The notes beneath the pieces were generated by a model. It worked only from the letters and a program-made list of their open reading frames with translations. It did not search any database and was not told where the DNA came from. A program made the position numbers and the translations under genes. DNA of 64,000 nt from Streptomyces sp. 1331.2 (lineage in GTDB: Bacteria; Actinomycetota; Actinomycetes; Streptomycetales; Streptomycetaceae): contig NZ_OBMJ01000001.1 of NCBI RefSeq assembly GCF_900199205.1, forward strand, positions 7,123,001 through 7,187,000, read 5' to 3'. This document shows positions 8,471 through 16,287 of the stretch, piece after piece; the first letter of the stretch is position 1, and the number at the start of each line of letters is the position of its first letter.

Positions 8471-8685
8471 TCAGGCCATCGTGGAGTCCACCGAGATGTC
8501 CCAGTCGATGTGCACCCGGCCTCGTCCGGCTCGTTGTCCAGACTCGCCGATCCGTCCGGCTCAAGTTGGCCCTCCGGGTGCCCGAACGAGGCTCGCCGGG
8601 CGCCCGGGCGGGCGAATCGCGGACGGACCGTAGCGGGCGCGCCGCGCACGGTGCATGCCGGGCGGGGAACGGGGAACCCGGGCAT
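8471..8685 (-). pseudogene. Possible small frameshifted gene (unrecognised)
   Basis: Two adjoining minus-strand segments in different frames both look coding, with almost only G/C third positions. The upstream segment reads FGHPEGQLEPDG and then DNEPDEAG. The downstream one reads VHIDWDISVDSTMA and a TGA stop. Adding one G to the G-run near 8516-8518 would join them. Two terminator-like hairpins follow directly. ATG 8685 is a possible start without a clear ribosome site. I do not recognise the product. It may be a degraded small gene, a sequencing error or chance. Confidence 0.25.
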
Positions 8686-8748
8686 CCGTGGGCCGCCATC
8701 CCGGCGGCGTCGGGGGAGTGAGGGCCGGAGGCCGAGGAGGAGGACGGC

Positions 8749-9189
8749 ATGGGACGGATCGAGGAGTCGGTCGAGATAGCGGCGCCGCGCGACGAGGTCT
8801 ACGAGCGCTGGGTGCGGTGCGAGGAGTTCCCGCAGTTCATGCGCGGCGTGGTGAGCGTCGACGTGTCCGGGCCCGGGAACAGCAGTTGGGTGGTCGTGAC
8901 GGCCGGCGGCCGCCGGGAGTTCGAGGCCGTGACCACCGAGGTCGTGGAGGGCGAGCGGGTCGCCTGGGACGGCGGGACCGGCCCGGTGCGCCACAGCGGC
9001 GTCGTCACCTTCCACCGGGTAGACGACCGGACCACCCGCGTCATGCTCCAGCTGGAGATCGAGCCGCACGGGCTCTGGGAGCACCTCGTCGAGGCGCTCG
9101 GCTTCGTCGACCGCCGCGTCATCGACGACCTGAACGACTTCAAGCACCACGTCGAGCGCGCCGCCGCGGGACCGGCGTCGTCCGCCTGA
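8749..9189 (+). CDS. SRPBCC (START/cyclase-like) family protein
   Basis: 146 residues with the polyketide cyclase/dehydrase pattern. An N-terminal strand and helix (VEIAAPRDEVYERWVRCEEFPQFM) are followed by antiparallel strands and a long C-terminal helix (HLVEALGFVDRRVIDDLNDFKHHVE). These proteins form a helix-grip cavity that binds small hydrophobic ligands. Stand-alone copies in actinomycetes mostly have no proven role. A strong GGAGGAGGA ribosome site at 8736-8744 fixes the start. It is followed after 153 bases by a PRC-barrel gene on the same strand, and the two may share a stress-type transcript. No signal peptide or membrane segment is present. Confidence 0.8.
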   Translation: MGRIEESVEIAAPRDEVYERWVRCEEFPQFMRGVVSVDVSGPGNSSWVVVTAGGRREFEAVTTEVVEGERVAWDGGTGPVRHSGVVTFHRVDDRTTRVMLQLEIEPHGLWEHLVEALGFVDRRVIDDLNDFKHHVERAAAGPASSA

Positions 9190-9342
9190 AGGCCCGGACG
9201 CCGGACGCCCGGACGCCGGGCGCCGCGGGCGGTTCCCGGATCCGTCGGCATGAAGCGCGGCATCCGGGGCAACCGACCCGTCACGACCGGCCGGGCCCGT
9301 ACGACCTGGGCCCGGCCCGTGATGAGACGAACGGAGGCAGTC

Positions 9343-9723
9343 ATGAACGAGCGCCGTGACATCTGGGAGTTCCGCACCGTCGCCGGGCACTCGGCCGGCA
9401 CCGACCTCATCGGCTTCCACGTGGAGGCCGTCGACGGTCCGATCGGCAAGGTCGACAAGCTGTCCGAGGCGGTCGGCGAGCAGTACCTCGTCGTCGACAC
9501 CGGCCCGTGGATCTTCGGCCGGCGCGTGCTGCTCCCGGCCGGCACCGTGACGCGGATCGAGATCGCCGAGCAGAAGGTCTACGTCGACCGGTCCAGGGAC
9601 GAGATCAAGAACAGCCCCGACCTCGACGACGCCGGCCCGGACGGCGCGCCGGACGGCGACTACGACGCCCGCCGACGGTTCGGGCCGTACTACGACGCGT
9701 TCTACGGCGGCCGGATCTTCTGA
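9343..9723 (+). CDS. PRC-barrel domain protein
   Basis: 126 residues. The central part (about residues 18-80: TDLIGFHVEAVDGPIGKVDKLSE, then YLVVDTGPWIFGRRVLLPAG) is a PRC-barrel, the small beta-barrel of photosynthetic reaction-centre H subunits and of many short bacterial stress proteins. The tail is rich in Asp and aromatic residues and ends FYGGRIF. The ATG at 9343 has GGAGG at 9333-9337; a longer in-frame start at 9250 lacks this. It is likely cytoplasmic, has no known reaction, and may work with the SRPBCC protein upstream. Confidence 0.8.
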   Translation: MNERRDIWEFRTVAGHSAGTDLIGFHVEAVDGPIGKVDKLSEAVGEQYLVVDTGPWIFGRRVLLPAGTVTRIEIAEQKVYVDRSRDEIKNSPDLDDAGPDGAPDGDYDARRRFGPYYDAFYGGRIF

Positions 9724-10031
9724 CTCGGTGCTCCGCCCCACTCGGTACCGCCGGACGCGCCGGACACCACACACGCACGGGCCGGGACAGCCTGCGGCCG
9801 TCCCGGCCCGAACGAACCCGGGAAAGGGGAAACGCCCCGTGGAATGCCCGGCCACCCGGATCACCATGCGACTGATGACCGGCGACGAACGCAGCCGACT
9901 CCTGGAGGTCGGCTGGTCCCACCAGGGCGCGTTGTCTTTTCCCCCTTTGGCGCGGCTGGTGCCGGGGGTGGGTCGGTGCGGGCACCGGCCAAGCAGATCA
10001 GGCGACAGTCACATGATCGGCCGGACAGTTC
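9724..10031. other. Gene-free gap between convergent genes
   Basis: No reading frame here has a supported start and actinomycete codon bias. A T-rich patch at 9933-9950 interrupts the GC-rich sequence. No clear terminator stem was found by eye, although G- and C-rich repeats near 9955-9990 could fold. Confidence 0.4.
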
Positions 10032-11207
10032 CTAGGCGGCCCGGGGAGCGATCCGGGGCGGCGCCCAGTCGGCGTGCTTCAGGACGGTCCGGACCATCAC
10101 GCCGGGCGGGGTGAGCCGGATCGCGGCGTTGCGCAGCCCGACCGCCAGGGGGTTGGCCAGCTGCTGGCCCATCCGGCCGGCCCGGCGGGCGTCCCGGGCG
10201 ACGGTCTGGCTGCGCGGCCGTCGGGTCGCGTCGTACTCGGCGAGCGCGGCCTCGACCGTCCGCGCCCCGGCGAGCGCCGCCGCCAGGGTCACCGCGTCCT
10301 CCAGGGCCTGGCAGGCGCCCTGGCCGAGGTGCGGCGTCATGGCGTGCGCCGCGTCCCCGAGCAGGGCGATCCGCCCCGCGACGAAGGAGGCCAGCGGGGT
10401 GGCCAGCACGTTGACGTCGTGGTGCAGCACCGCCTCCGGGCGGGTGGCGGCCAGCAGTGCGGGGATCGGGTCGTGCCAGCGCGCGAAGCGGCGGCGGACC
10501 TCGGTCAGCGGATCGCGGTAGCGGACCCCGGCCGGGGCGTTGAGGACGGCGTGCCACTCGGCCGTGCCGTCCGGGAAGGCGATGTGGCCGAACTCGGCGC
10601 CGTGGCCCCAGGTGAGCTCGAAGTCCGCTGTCAGGCCGTCGACCGGGCGCTCGGTGATCGCCCGCAGGACCGTCGAGCCGCTGTACGCCGGGCCGGGGTG
10701 AGCGGGGAAGAGGAGGCGTCGGAGGCGGCTGTTGATGCCGTCGGCCGCCACGACGAGGTCGGCGTCCAGGACGGTGTCGCCGTGGCGGACCCGGACCCGG
10801 GACGGGTCGGTGGTGTCCACCTCGGTCACCTCGGCGCCGATCACCAGGGACTCGGCGGGCAGGGCCTCGCGCAGGATCCGGTGCAGGGCGGCGCGCGGGA
10901 TGCCGACGATCGGCGCGCCCAGCTCCCGCTCCAGCGCCGCCCCGTCCATCACCGCGAGCCGACGGCCGTCGGGGGTCCGGGTGCCCCCGGTGTACTGGCG
11001 GCGCGCGGCCACCTCGATCGCCTCGCCGACCCCCAGCGCGGCGAGCGCGCGCATCCCGTTGGCGGCCAGCGAGATGCCGGCGCCCGCATCGTCCAGGACG
11101 GCTGCCCGCTCGACCACCGTCACCTCCCAGCCCGCCAGCCGGAGTCCGATCGCGGTCGCCAGCCCGCCGATCCCGCCGCCGACCACCACCGCGCTGTTGC
11201 TGCTCAT
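10032..11207 (-). CDS. FAD-dependent monooxygenase (aromatic hydroxylase type)
   Basis: 391 residues of the PHBH-like class A flavoprotein monooxygenases. The FAD-binding GGGIGGLATAIGLRLAG is at residues 9-25, the DG motif is in VVAADGINSRLRRLLFP, and the second FAD motif is in LLGDAAHAMTPHLGQGACQALEDA near residue 285. These enzymes use NAD(P)H and oxygen to hydroxylate aromatic rings, as in salicylate or 3-hydroxybenzoate catabolism. The substrate cannot be read here. The start at 11207 opens directly into the dinucleotide fold. It is divergent from a TetR gene, with a perfect palindrome 31 bases upstream of its start, so repression by that TetR protein with ligand release is likely. Confidence 0.88.
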   Translation of the reverse strand: MSSNSAVVVGGGIGGLATAIGLRLAGWEVTVVERAAVLDDAGAGISLAANGMRALAALGVGEAIEVAARRQYTGGTRTPDGRRLAVMDGAALERELGAPIVGIPRAALHRILREALPAESLVIGAEVTEVDTTDPSRVRVRHGDTVLDADLVVAADGINSRLRRLLFPAHPGPAYSGSTVLRAITERPVDGLTADFELTWGHGAEFGHIAFPDGTAEWHAVLNAPAGVRYRDPLTEVRRRFARWHDPIPALLAATRPEAVLHHDVNVLATPLASFVAGRIALLGDAAHAMTPHLGQGACQALEDAVTLAAALAGARTVEAALAEYDATRRPRSQTVARDARRAGRMGQQLANPLAVGLRNAAIRLTPPGVMVRTVLKHADWAPPRIAPRAA

Positions 11208-11237
11208 GCCCGGTCCTCCCGTGTTGCCGCGCTGTTT

Positions 11238-11253
11238 TTCTACAGCTGTAGAA
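11238..11253. promoter_or_regulatory. 16-bp perfect palindrome, likely TetR operator
   Basis: TTCTACAGCTGTAGAA lies in the divergent region between the flavin monooxygenase (minus) and the TetR gene (plus), next to a T-run. Position and symmetry fit the operator of the adjacent TetR protein. Confidence 0.7.
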
Positions 11254-11432
11254 GATGCTGTGGGGGGAGCGTACTACGGGCTTATCGGCGGCCGTCCGTC
11301 CGGGAGGGCGGGTGGTGGTGGCAGCGGTGGCGGTCGGCGTCGGGCAGGCGGGTCTTCGGCCCGGGCGTCCACCGGCCTGCCGCTCCCGGGCCGGTTTCCC
11401 GATGGCGGGGATGGTGCCGGTAGAAAGGGGGG

Positions 11433-12023
11433 ATGCGGCGAGATGAGGAGCAGGGGCGGCCGGACCGGCGGACGGTGCTGGCGGACGCGGCGATCGGGGT
11501 GCTGGCGGACCTGGGGGTGCGCGGGCTGACCCACCGGGCGGTGGACGCGGCGGCGGGGCTGCCGGTGGGGACCACCTCGGCCTACCTGCGGACCCGGCAG
11601 GCGCTGCTCACCGCGCTGGTGCGGCGGCTCGTGGAGCTGGACCAGGGCGAGCTGCAGACGATGGGGGAGCAGGTGCCCGTCCGCTCGGCGGAGGAACTGG
11701 CCGACGGAATCCGCGCGCTGATGCGGCACCGGCTGACCGGCGAGGGGCGGCGGCGCTCGCTCGCCCGGTACGCGTGTGCGGTGGAGAGCGTGCGCGATCC
11801 CGAGCTGCGGGAGATCCTCGTCCCGCGTGAGAACGCGGGACGCGCCGCCGTCCGTGCCTTCCTGGCCGAACGGGGCGTGCCGGACCCGGACGGCCGGACC
11901 GGCACGCTACTCGCCTGCGTGGACGGTCTGGTCTTCGACCGGCTGGTGGGCGAAGGGGAGCCGGAGGCGGACGAGATCGAGGGGCTGGTGGCGGCCGCCC
12001 TGCGCGGGGCGAGTGCCGGTTAG
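11433..12023 (+). CDS. TetR-family transcriptional regulator
   Basis: 196 residues. The N-terminal helix-turn-helix spans about residues 15-60 (ADAAIGVLADLGVRGLTHRAVDAAAGLPVGTTSAYLRTRQALL) with the usual GTTSAYLRT recognition helix. The C-terminal ligand domain is all-helical. The ATG at 11433 is preceded closely by a G-run, and the transcript may be leaderless, with TAGAAA as a candidate -10. It is divergent from the FAD monooxygenase with a 16-bp palindrome in between, so it probably represses that gene and itself. Its effector is unknown but could be the monooxygenase substrate. Confidence 0.88.
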   Translation: MRRDEEQGRPDRRTVLADAAIGVLADLGVRGLTHRAVDAAAGLPVGTTSAYLRTRQALLTALVRRLVELDQGELQTMGEQVPVRSAEELADGIRALMRHRLTGEGRRRSLARYACAVESVRDPELREILVPRENAGRAAVRAFLAERGVPDPDGRTGTLLACVDGLVFDRLVGEGEPEADEIEGLVAAALRGASAG

Positions 12024-12198
12024 GGCATGGCCGGTCGGGGGAAGGCCGGTGCCCTGTTCGGTGGACCTGGCGCGCGGCTCGGCGGTGGTCCGGCCGCCGA
12101 AGGCCTCCTGGCTGCCGGCTCGGTCCCCTTCTCCCGGATCGGCGGGCGGGTGCCTCCCGGCCTCTGGTGTCCAGGCCGGGCGGCCGGCCGCGTACCCG

Positions 12199-12873
12199 TC
12201 ATGGGCCTCCGTGCTCGGCATGAGCCAACTCGGCGGCGTAGCCGGCGAGCAGGATGCGGAGCGTGCGGTGGAAGCACTGCTCGGAGTCGAGGCCCTCGTC
12301 GGTGGCGAAGGCGCGGGCGAGGTGGGGGTAGGCGGCCTGGTCCAGGGCGGCGAACTGTTCGGGTCGGGGCTCGGTGCCCTCGTGGTGGGGCGTCTCCCCG
12401 ACCTCGCCGAGGGTGTGCCCGATGGTCCACCGGACCACGGAGTTGAGCACGTCGAGCGCGTCACCGAGCGGGACACCGCCGTCGTGGAGCACGGCGATGC
12501 CGCGTTCCAGTAGGGCGAGGGCGGCCGGGGTGGCGGCCGGGCGGGTGGCCAGGACGGTGAGCATGGCGGGGTGGGCGAGCAGGAGGCGGCGCAGCTCGAC
12601 CGCGAACTCCCGGACGACCTCGGTCCACGGCCCCTCGGGCTCGGCGAAGAGGGCCCCGGCCGACAGCTCCAGCAGGCGCTCGACCATGCCGTCGAGCAGG
12701 GCGGCCTTGCTGGGGACGTAGTAGTAGAGAGTCATGCCCTCGACGCCGAGGGCCGCGCCGAGCTTGCGGTTGGAGAGCGCGGCGAGGCCGTGCTCGTCCA
12801 CGTAGGCGAGAGCGGCGTCGATGATCTTCTCGCGGGTCAGGCCCGACCTCGGGCGTGTGCGTCGGCTCGGCAT
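12199..12873 (-). CDS. TetR-family transcriptional regulator with TetR_C-type domain
   Basis: 224 residues. The helix-turn-helix (IIDAALAYVDEHGLAALSNRKLGAALGVEGMTLYYYVPSKAALLDGM) lies at about residues 15-60, and the recognition helix carries the LYYYVPSK signature of the tetracycline-repressor branch. The C-terminal domain (about 75-215) has the TetR_C layout. A strong AGGAGGAG site precedes the ATG at 12873. The gene is divergent from a small unknown gene, with two near-identical palindromes in the shared promoter. It converges with the TetR gene at 11433; the 175 bases between them hold no gene. Confidence 0.88.
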   Translation of the reverse strand: MPSRRTRPRSGLTREKIIDAALAYVDEHGLAALSNRKLGAALGVEGMTLYYYVPSKAALLDGMVERLLELSAGALFAEPEGPWTEVVREFAVELRRLLLAHPAMLTVLATRPAATPAALALLERGIAVLHDGGVPLGDALDVLNSVVRWTIGHTLGEVGETPHHEGTEPRPEQFAALDQAAYPHLARAFATDEGLDSEQCFHRTLRILLAGYAAELAHAEHGGP

Positions 12874-12921
12874 CTGCTCCTCCTGAGCCCCGGGTGTCAC
12901 CGGGGCGGTTCCACCGCGGTC

Positions 12922-12981
12922 TTGACAACTCTTGCAGTGCAAGAAAACAATACTCGACGTCAACTTCTTGCACTGCAAGAA
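12922..12981. promoter_or_regulatory. Divergent promoter with duplicated TetR-type operator
   Basis: TTGACA at 12922-12927 is a good -35 element for the plus strand, with an AT-rich stretch 17-20 bases on. CTTGCAGTGCAAG (12931-12943) lies between the elements. CTTGCACTGCAAG (12967-12979) lies just before the ribosome site of the small gene. The two 13-mers differ only in the central base and are 36 bp apart centre to centre. Confidence 0.75.
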
Positions 12982-13000
12982 ACATGCTGGGGAGGACGTC

Positions 13001-13333
13001 ATGCAGCTCGTCGCCGTCATGGTGCGCAAGCTCAACGAGGGTGTGGAGTACGGGGAGTTCCGCAAGGCCTGGATCCCGGACGAGGTGTTTCCGGACGACC
13101 CCCGCACCCGGGTGATCAGTGCCACCGCCCTGGAGGACTCGCGGGAGATCATCACCATCGCGCTGATCGAGGGCGATCACGGTCCGGAGTCCATGCAGGC
13201 CTGGATGGAGCGGCTCGCCCCGGTCGAGGAGCGTCGCTTCGAGCGGATCAAGCACCTCGTCGGCCCGCCGACCCTGAACACGGTCTACCAGGTGGTCGCC
13301 GAGGACAATCTCTCGCAGCCGATCGCGGAGTGA
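13001..13333 (+). CDS. Small conserved-type protein of unknown function, TetR-controlled
   Basis: 110 residues, MQLVAVMVRKLNEGVEYGEFRKAW onward. The alternating strand-helix pattern (strands VISATALE and EIITIALIEG) is compatible with a dimeric alpha-beta barrel like EthD or antibiotic-biosynthesis monooxygenases. I cannot assign it to a family with confidence. The start is fixed by GGAGG at 12991-12995; a longer in-frame ATG at 12932 would begin inside the first operator and is unlikely. It sits directly under a promoter carrying two palindromes and faces the TetR gene, so it is probably the regulator's main target. Confidence 0.7.
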   Translation: MQLVAVMVRKLNEGVEYGEFRKAWIPDEVFPDDPRTRVISATALEDSREIITIALIEGDHGPESMQAWMERLAPVEERRFERIKHLVGPPTLNTVYQVVAEDNLSQPIAE

Positions 13334-13441
13334 AGACGCGCTCCGGCCGTCGGCCCGCCGTCGGTCGGGCGTCGAGCCGGCGCCGGCCGGGCTTCGGGGG
13401 AATGGCCTGCGAAGGGGCGAAATCTGGCGAAACCTCAGGGC

Positions 13442-13465
13442 AATGAACCGTCAAGTCGGTTCATT
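13442..13465. promoter_or_regulatory. Inverted repeat upstream of the tripeptidyl aminopeptidase gene
   Basis: AATGAACCG (13442-13450) and CGGTTCATT (13457-13465) are perfect 9-bp arms around six bases. They lie in an AT-richer leader about 120 bases before the TTG start at 13586. They could be an operator; their position far from any upstream stop argues against a terminator. Confidence 0.45.
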
Positions 13466-13585
13466 AACAGAATATTCCGCCGTGCACAGAATCGTCCGCG
13501 GAGAATTTCCGCTGCACCGAGGTCTTCACACGGAGTTCTCCGGCTGACAGGCTGGGGCCGCCCTTTTCAGTACGGAGGAGGTTCC

Positions 13586-15202
13586 TTGTCCCGCATATCC
13601 ACGTTGGCCGGAGCAGTCACCTGCGCCCTCGCCCTTGTCACCGGTTCCGCCGTCGCTGCCTCGGCGGCCCCGGTGGACCAGGCCCCGAGCCTGGCCGAGG
13701 CGAAGGTCGACCCTGTCGCCTGGACCCCGTGCAACCCCGATCCGAGCAAGCCGGACCCGGGCATTTACGACTGCGCCGTCTACCCCGTGCCGCTGGACTA
13801 CGACAATCCGTCGGGTGAGAAGATCGGCATCGCCATGATGCGGCGGCGGGCGAGCGATCCGTCGAAGCGGATCGGTTCGCTCTTCCTCAACCCTGGCGGC
13901 CCGGGCGGCAGTGGCTACCTGTGGGCGACGACCAGCCGTTTCGGCCCCGAGGTGCAGTCCAAGTTCGACCTGATCGGCTTCGACCCGCGCGGCGTGGCCC
14001 GGAGCAACCCGCTCAAGTGCTTCAAGACCCAGGAGGACGCCGACGCGGTCAACAACCGCATGGTCGGCGTGCCGGTCACCAAGGCCGAGGTCAGCGAGAC
14101 GCTGGACGCGGACCAGGACTACACCGACGCCTGCAGCAAGAACGCCGGCCCGCTGATCGAGCACATGTCGACCATCAACGTGGTGCGCGACCTGGACCGG
14201 ATGCGCCGCGCCGTCGGTGACTCCCAGCTCAGCTTCGCCGGGTTCTCCTACGGCACCCTGATCGGTTCGACGTACGCCAACATGTACCCGAACAAGGTCC
14301 GGGCGATCATCATCGACGGCAACGTCGACCCCAACCTGCGCCTGCACAACGGCCTGGAGTACGACCGCCAGCGCGCGGGCGGCTTCGAGCTGGCCCTGGA
14401 CGAGTTCCTGAAGCGCTGCCAGGCCGCCGGCGCCCCGCGCTGCGCCTTCGGCGAGGGCGACACCCGGGCCAAGTTCGACCAGCTCCGCGACCACCTGCGG
14501 ACCAGCCCGATCACGCTGGCGAACGGCTCCAAGGTGACGCTGAGCAGCTTCACCAGCGAGGTCGCCAGCGCCCTGTACTCGCAGGCCAAGCTGGCCCCGC
14601 TGGCCAAGTCGCTGCAGGCGACCTACCAGGCGCTGCAGAAGCCGAACGCCGCCACCCTGCTGGCCCCGAAGGCGAACGTCGCGGACGAGGACGCCAACGT
14701 CCTCTCGGTGGACGTCCCGCGGGCGCTGCGGGAGGCCCCGGCCGACTCCGAGTACACCGCCGACGACTCCTACCTGGGCGTCAACTGCCAGGACAAGCCG
14801 TACCCGTCGAACGACCGGGTGTTCGCGAACGTGGCCAAGAGCTGGGAGCAGGAGTCGCCGACCTTCGGCCGCTACCAGGCCTTCGACGCGCCCGCGTGCG
14901 CGAGCTGGCCGGCCCCGGCCCGGGACGCCGAGCGCTTCTCCGGCCCGTGGAACAAGAAGACCTCCAACACCGTGATGGTGATCGGCAACCTCTACGACCC
15001 GGCCACCCAGTACAAGTTCGCCCAGCGGATGCAGCAGGAGCTGGGCAACGCGGTGCTGGTCAGCGTCGACTCGATCGAGCACTGCGCCGTCGGCCGCAGC
15101 AAGGCGCTGAACGAGCTGGTCACCCGCTACCTGGTGGACGGCACCGCGCCGAAGCCCGGCCAGCTGCTGAAGCCGGACGCGGAGATCTTCCCGGCGGTCT
15201 GA
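13586..15202 (+). CDS. Secreted S33 tripeptidyl aminopeptidase (SlpD/SlpE/Tap-like)
   Basis: 538 residues with an alpha/beta-hydrolase fold. Residues 1-28 form a Sec signal peptide ending in ASAAP. The oxyanion region is NPGGPGGSG, the nucleophile Ser221 lies in GFSYG, the acid is probably the Asp of NLYDPAT, and the His is in SIEHCAVG near the C-terminus, matching the TAP-like C-terminal domain. These mycelial proteases remove tripeptides from extracellular proteins and peptides. The TTG start is set by GGAGGAGG at 13574-13581. An AT-richer leader with an inverted repeat precedes it and a hairpin terminator follows. Confidence 0.9.
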   Translation: MSRISTLAGAVTCALALVTGSAVAASAAPVDQAPSLAEAKVDPVAWTPCNPDPSKPDPGIYDCAVYPVPLDYDNPSGEKIGIAMMRRRASDPSKRIGSLFLNPGGPGGSGYLWATTSRFGPEVQSKFDLIGFDPRGVARSNPLKCFKTQEDADAVNNRMVGVPVTKAEVSETLDADQDYTDACSKNAGPLIEHMSTINVVRDLDRMRRAVGDSQLSFAGFSYGTLIGSTYANMYPNKVRAIIIDGNVDPNLRLHNGLEYDRQRAGGFELALDEFLKRCQAAGAPRCAFGEGDTRAKFDQLRDHLRTSPITLANGSKVTLSSFTSEVASALYSQAKLAPLAKSLQATYQALQKPNAATLLAPKANVADEDANVLSVDVPRALREAPADSEYTADDSYLGVNCQDKPYPSNDRVFANVAKSWEQESPTFGRYQAFDAPACASWPAPARDAERFSGPWNKKTSNTVMVIGNLYDPATQYKFAQRMQQELGNAVLVSVDSIEHCAVGRSKALNELVTRYLVDGTAPKPGQLLKPDAEIFPAV

Positions 15203-15241
15203 CGGGCCGGCCTCCGGGCGCCTGACGGACGAGCCAACAGT

Positions 15242-15273
15242 CGTGGTGGTCGGCGGCCTCGCCGGCCACCACG
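15242..15273 (+). terminator. Hairpin terminator of the tripeptidyl aminopeptidase gene
   Basis: A 14-bp stem (15242-15255 with 15260-15273, one T-G wobble) has a GCCT loop and starts 40 bases past the stop. The gap 15203-15522 also contains a second, much longer hairpin at 15439-15502. Confidence 0.75.
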
Positions 15274-15438
15274 ATCGTGCTTTCCGGCCGAATGTGCGGA
15301 TCGCCCGGACAATGCGGCAGAAGATCGTCATCGAACCTCCTGTGCAGTGGATTCCCCCCAGTCGTCGGCGACCATAGCCGATGCCACTGACAATGGAGTC
15401 GGGAAGTTCGACGGAGATCACGGCCGGTACTTCTCAGC

Positions 15439-15502
15439 GGAAATGGCGGGGATGCGGGGATGCGGGATGGCATCCCCGCATCCCCGCATCCCCGCCATTT
15501 CC
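15439..15502. repeat. Long perfect-type inverted repeat made of GGGGATGC units
   Basis: The arms 15439-15469 and 15471-15502 pair over about 31 bases with a single bulged G and almost no loop. Each arm is built from 8-base GGGGATGC repeats. It lies 20 bases past the stop of the minus-strand ABC ATPase gene, between convergent genes, and can act as a two-way terminator. The internal repeats are unusual for one. Confidence 0.8.
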
Positions 15503-15522
15503 GACCCCCGCGCCCGCTCCCG

Positions 15523-16287
15523 CTATGCGGCCTGTTCGGCCTGCTCCTCGATGACCCGCCCGTCCCGGAGCTCGATCACGCGGTCGGCGAGCCCCATCAG
15601 CGTCGGGTCGTGGGTGGCGACCAGCACCGTGACGCCCTCGCTGCGCACCACCGCGCGCAGCAGCTCCATGATCGAGCGGCCGGTCTCGGAGTCCAGCTGA
15701 CCGGTGGGCTCGTCGGCGATGATCAGGCCGGGTTCGTTCGCCAGGGCGCGGGCGATGGCGACGCGCTGCTGCTGGCCGCCGGAGAGCTCGCCGGGGCGCT
15801 GGTTGGCGTGGTCGGCCAGGCCGACCAACGCCAGCAGGGCGTGGGTGCGTTCCTCGCGCTCGGCGGAATCGACCTTGCGCAGTCGCATCGGCACGCCGAC
15901 GTTCTCCGCGGCGGTGAGCATCGGGATCAGCCCGAAGGACTGGAAGACGAAACCGATCCGCTCCCGACGCAGGGCGAGTCGGCCGTCCTCGTTCAGTCCG
16001 CCGAGTTCGGTGCCGTCGATGGCGATGCTGCCGCCGGTCGGGGAGTCCAGGCCGCCGACCAGATTGAGCAGGGTCGTCTTTCCGGAGCCGGACCGGCCCT
16101 TGAGGGCGGTGAGTTCGCCGCGGCCGACGGTGAAGGAGATGCCGCGCAGGGCGTGCACGGTCCGCTCGCCGGTGCCGAAGCTGCGTCGGAGGTCGGTCAC
16201 GGTGACCATCGGCTCGGTGGCCGTGGTCCCGGCCTCGGCCGGGCTGGTGGCTGAGCCGGCGGCGGTTGCGGCCTGATCCTGTGTCAT
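15523..16287 (-). CDS. ABC transporter ATP-binding protein, LolD/MacB type
   Basis: 254 residues with Walker A GRSGSGKT (about residue 63), Q-loop VFQSFGLIP, signature LSGGQQQRVAIARA, Walker B LIIADEPTG and switch His in ATHDPT. This is the LolD/MacB/FtsE subclass that partners FtsX-like permeases in mechanotransmission or export. The first 25 residues are a Thr/Ala-rich tail. It is divergent from two FtsX-type permeases and an ATPase gene, so it may serve the same exporter or a related one. The start at 16287 follows a GGGGGA run. The 3' end abuts an unusual 64-base hairpin. Confidence 0.9.
   Translation of the reverse strand: MTQDQAATAAGSATSPAEAGTTATEPMVTVTDLRRSFGTGERTVHALRGISFTVGRGELTALKGRSGSGKTTLLNLVGGLDSPTGGSIAIDGTELGGLNEDGRLALRRERIGFVFQSFGLIPMLTAAENVGVPMRLRKVDSAEREERTHALLALVGLADHANQRPGELSGGQQQRVAIARALANEPGLIIADEPTGQLDSETGRSIMELLRAVVRSEGVTVLVATHDPTLMGLADRVIELRDGRVIEEQAEQAA

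Noticed and set aside
8245..9867. 540-codon minus-strand open frame across the SRPBCC and PRC-barrel genes
   Set aside because: It is the antisense shadow of two well-supported plus-strand genes with ribosome sites; its codon pattern follows theirs.
15439..15502. Repeat cluster as a CRISPR-like array
   Set aside because: The units are adjacent 8-mers forming one hairpin, with no spacers and no cas genes anywhere in the window.
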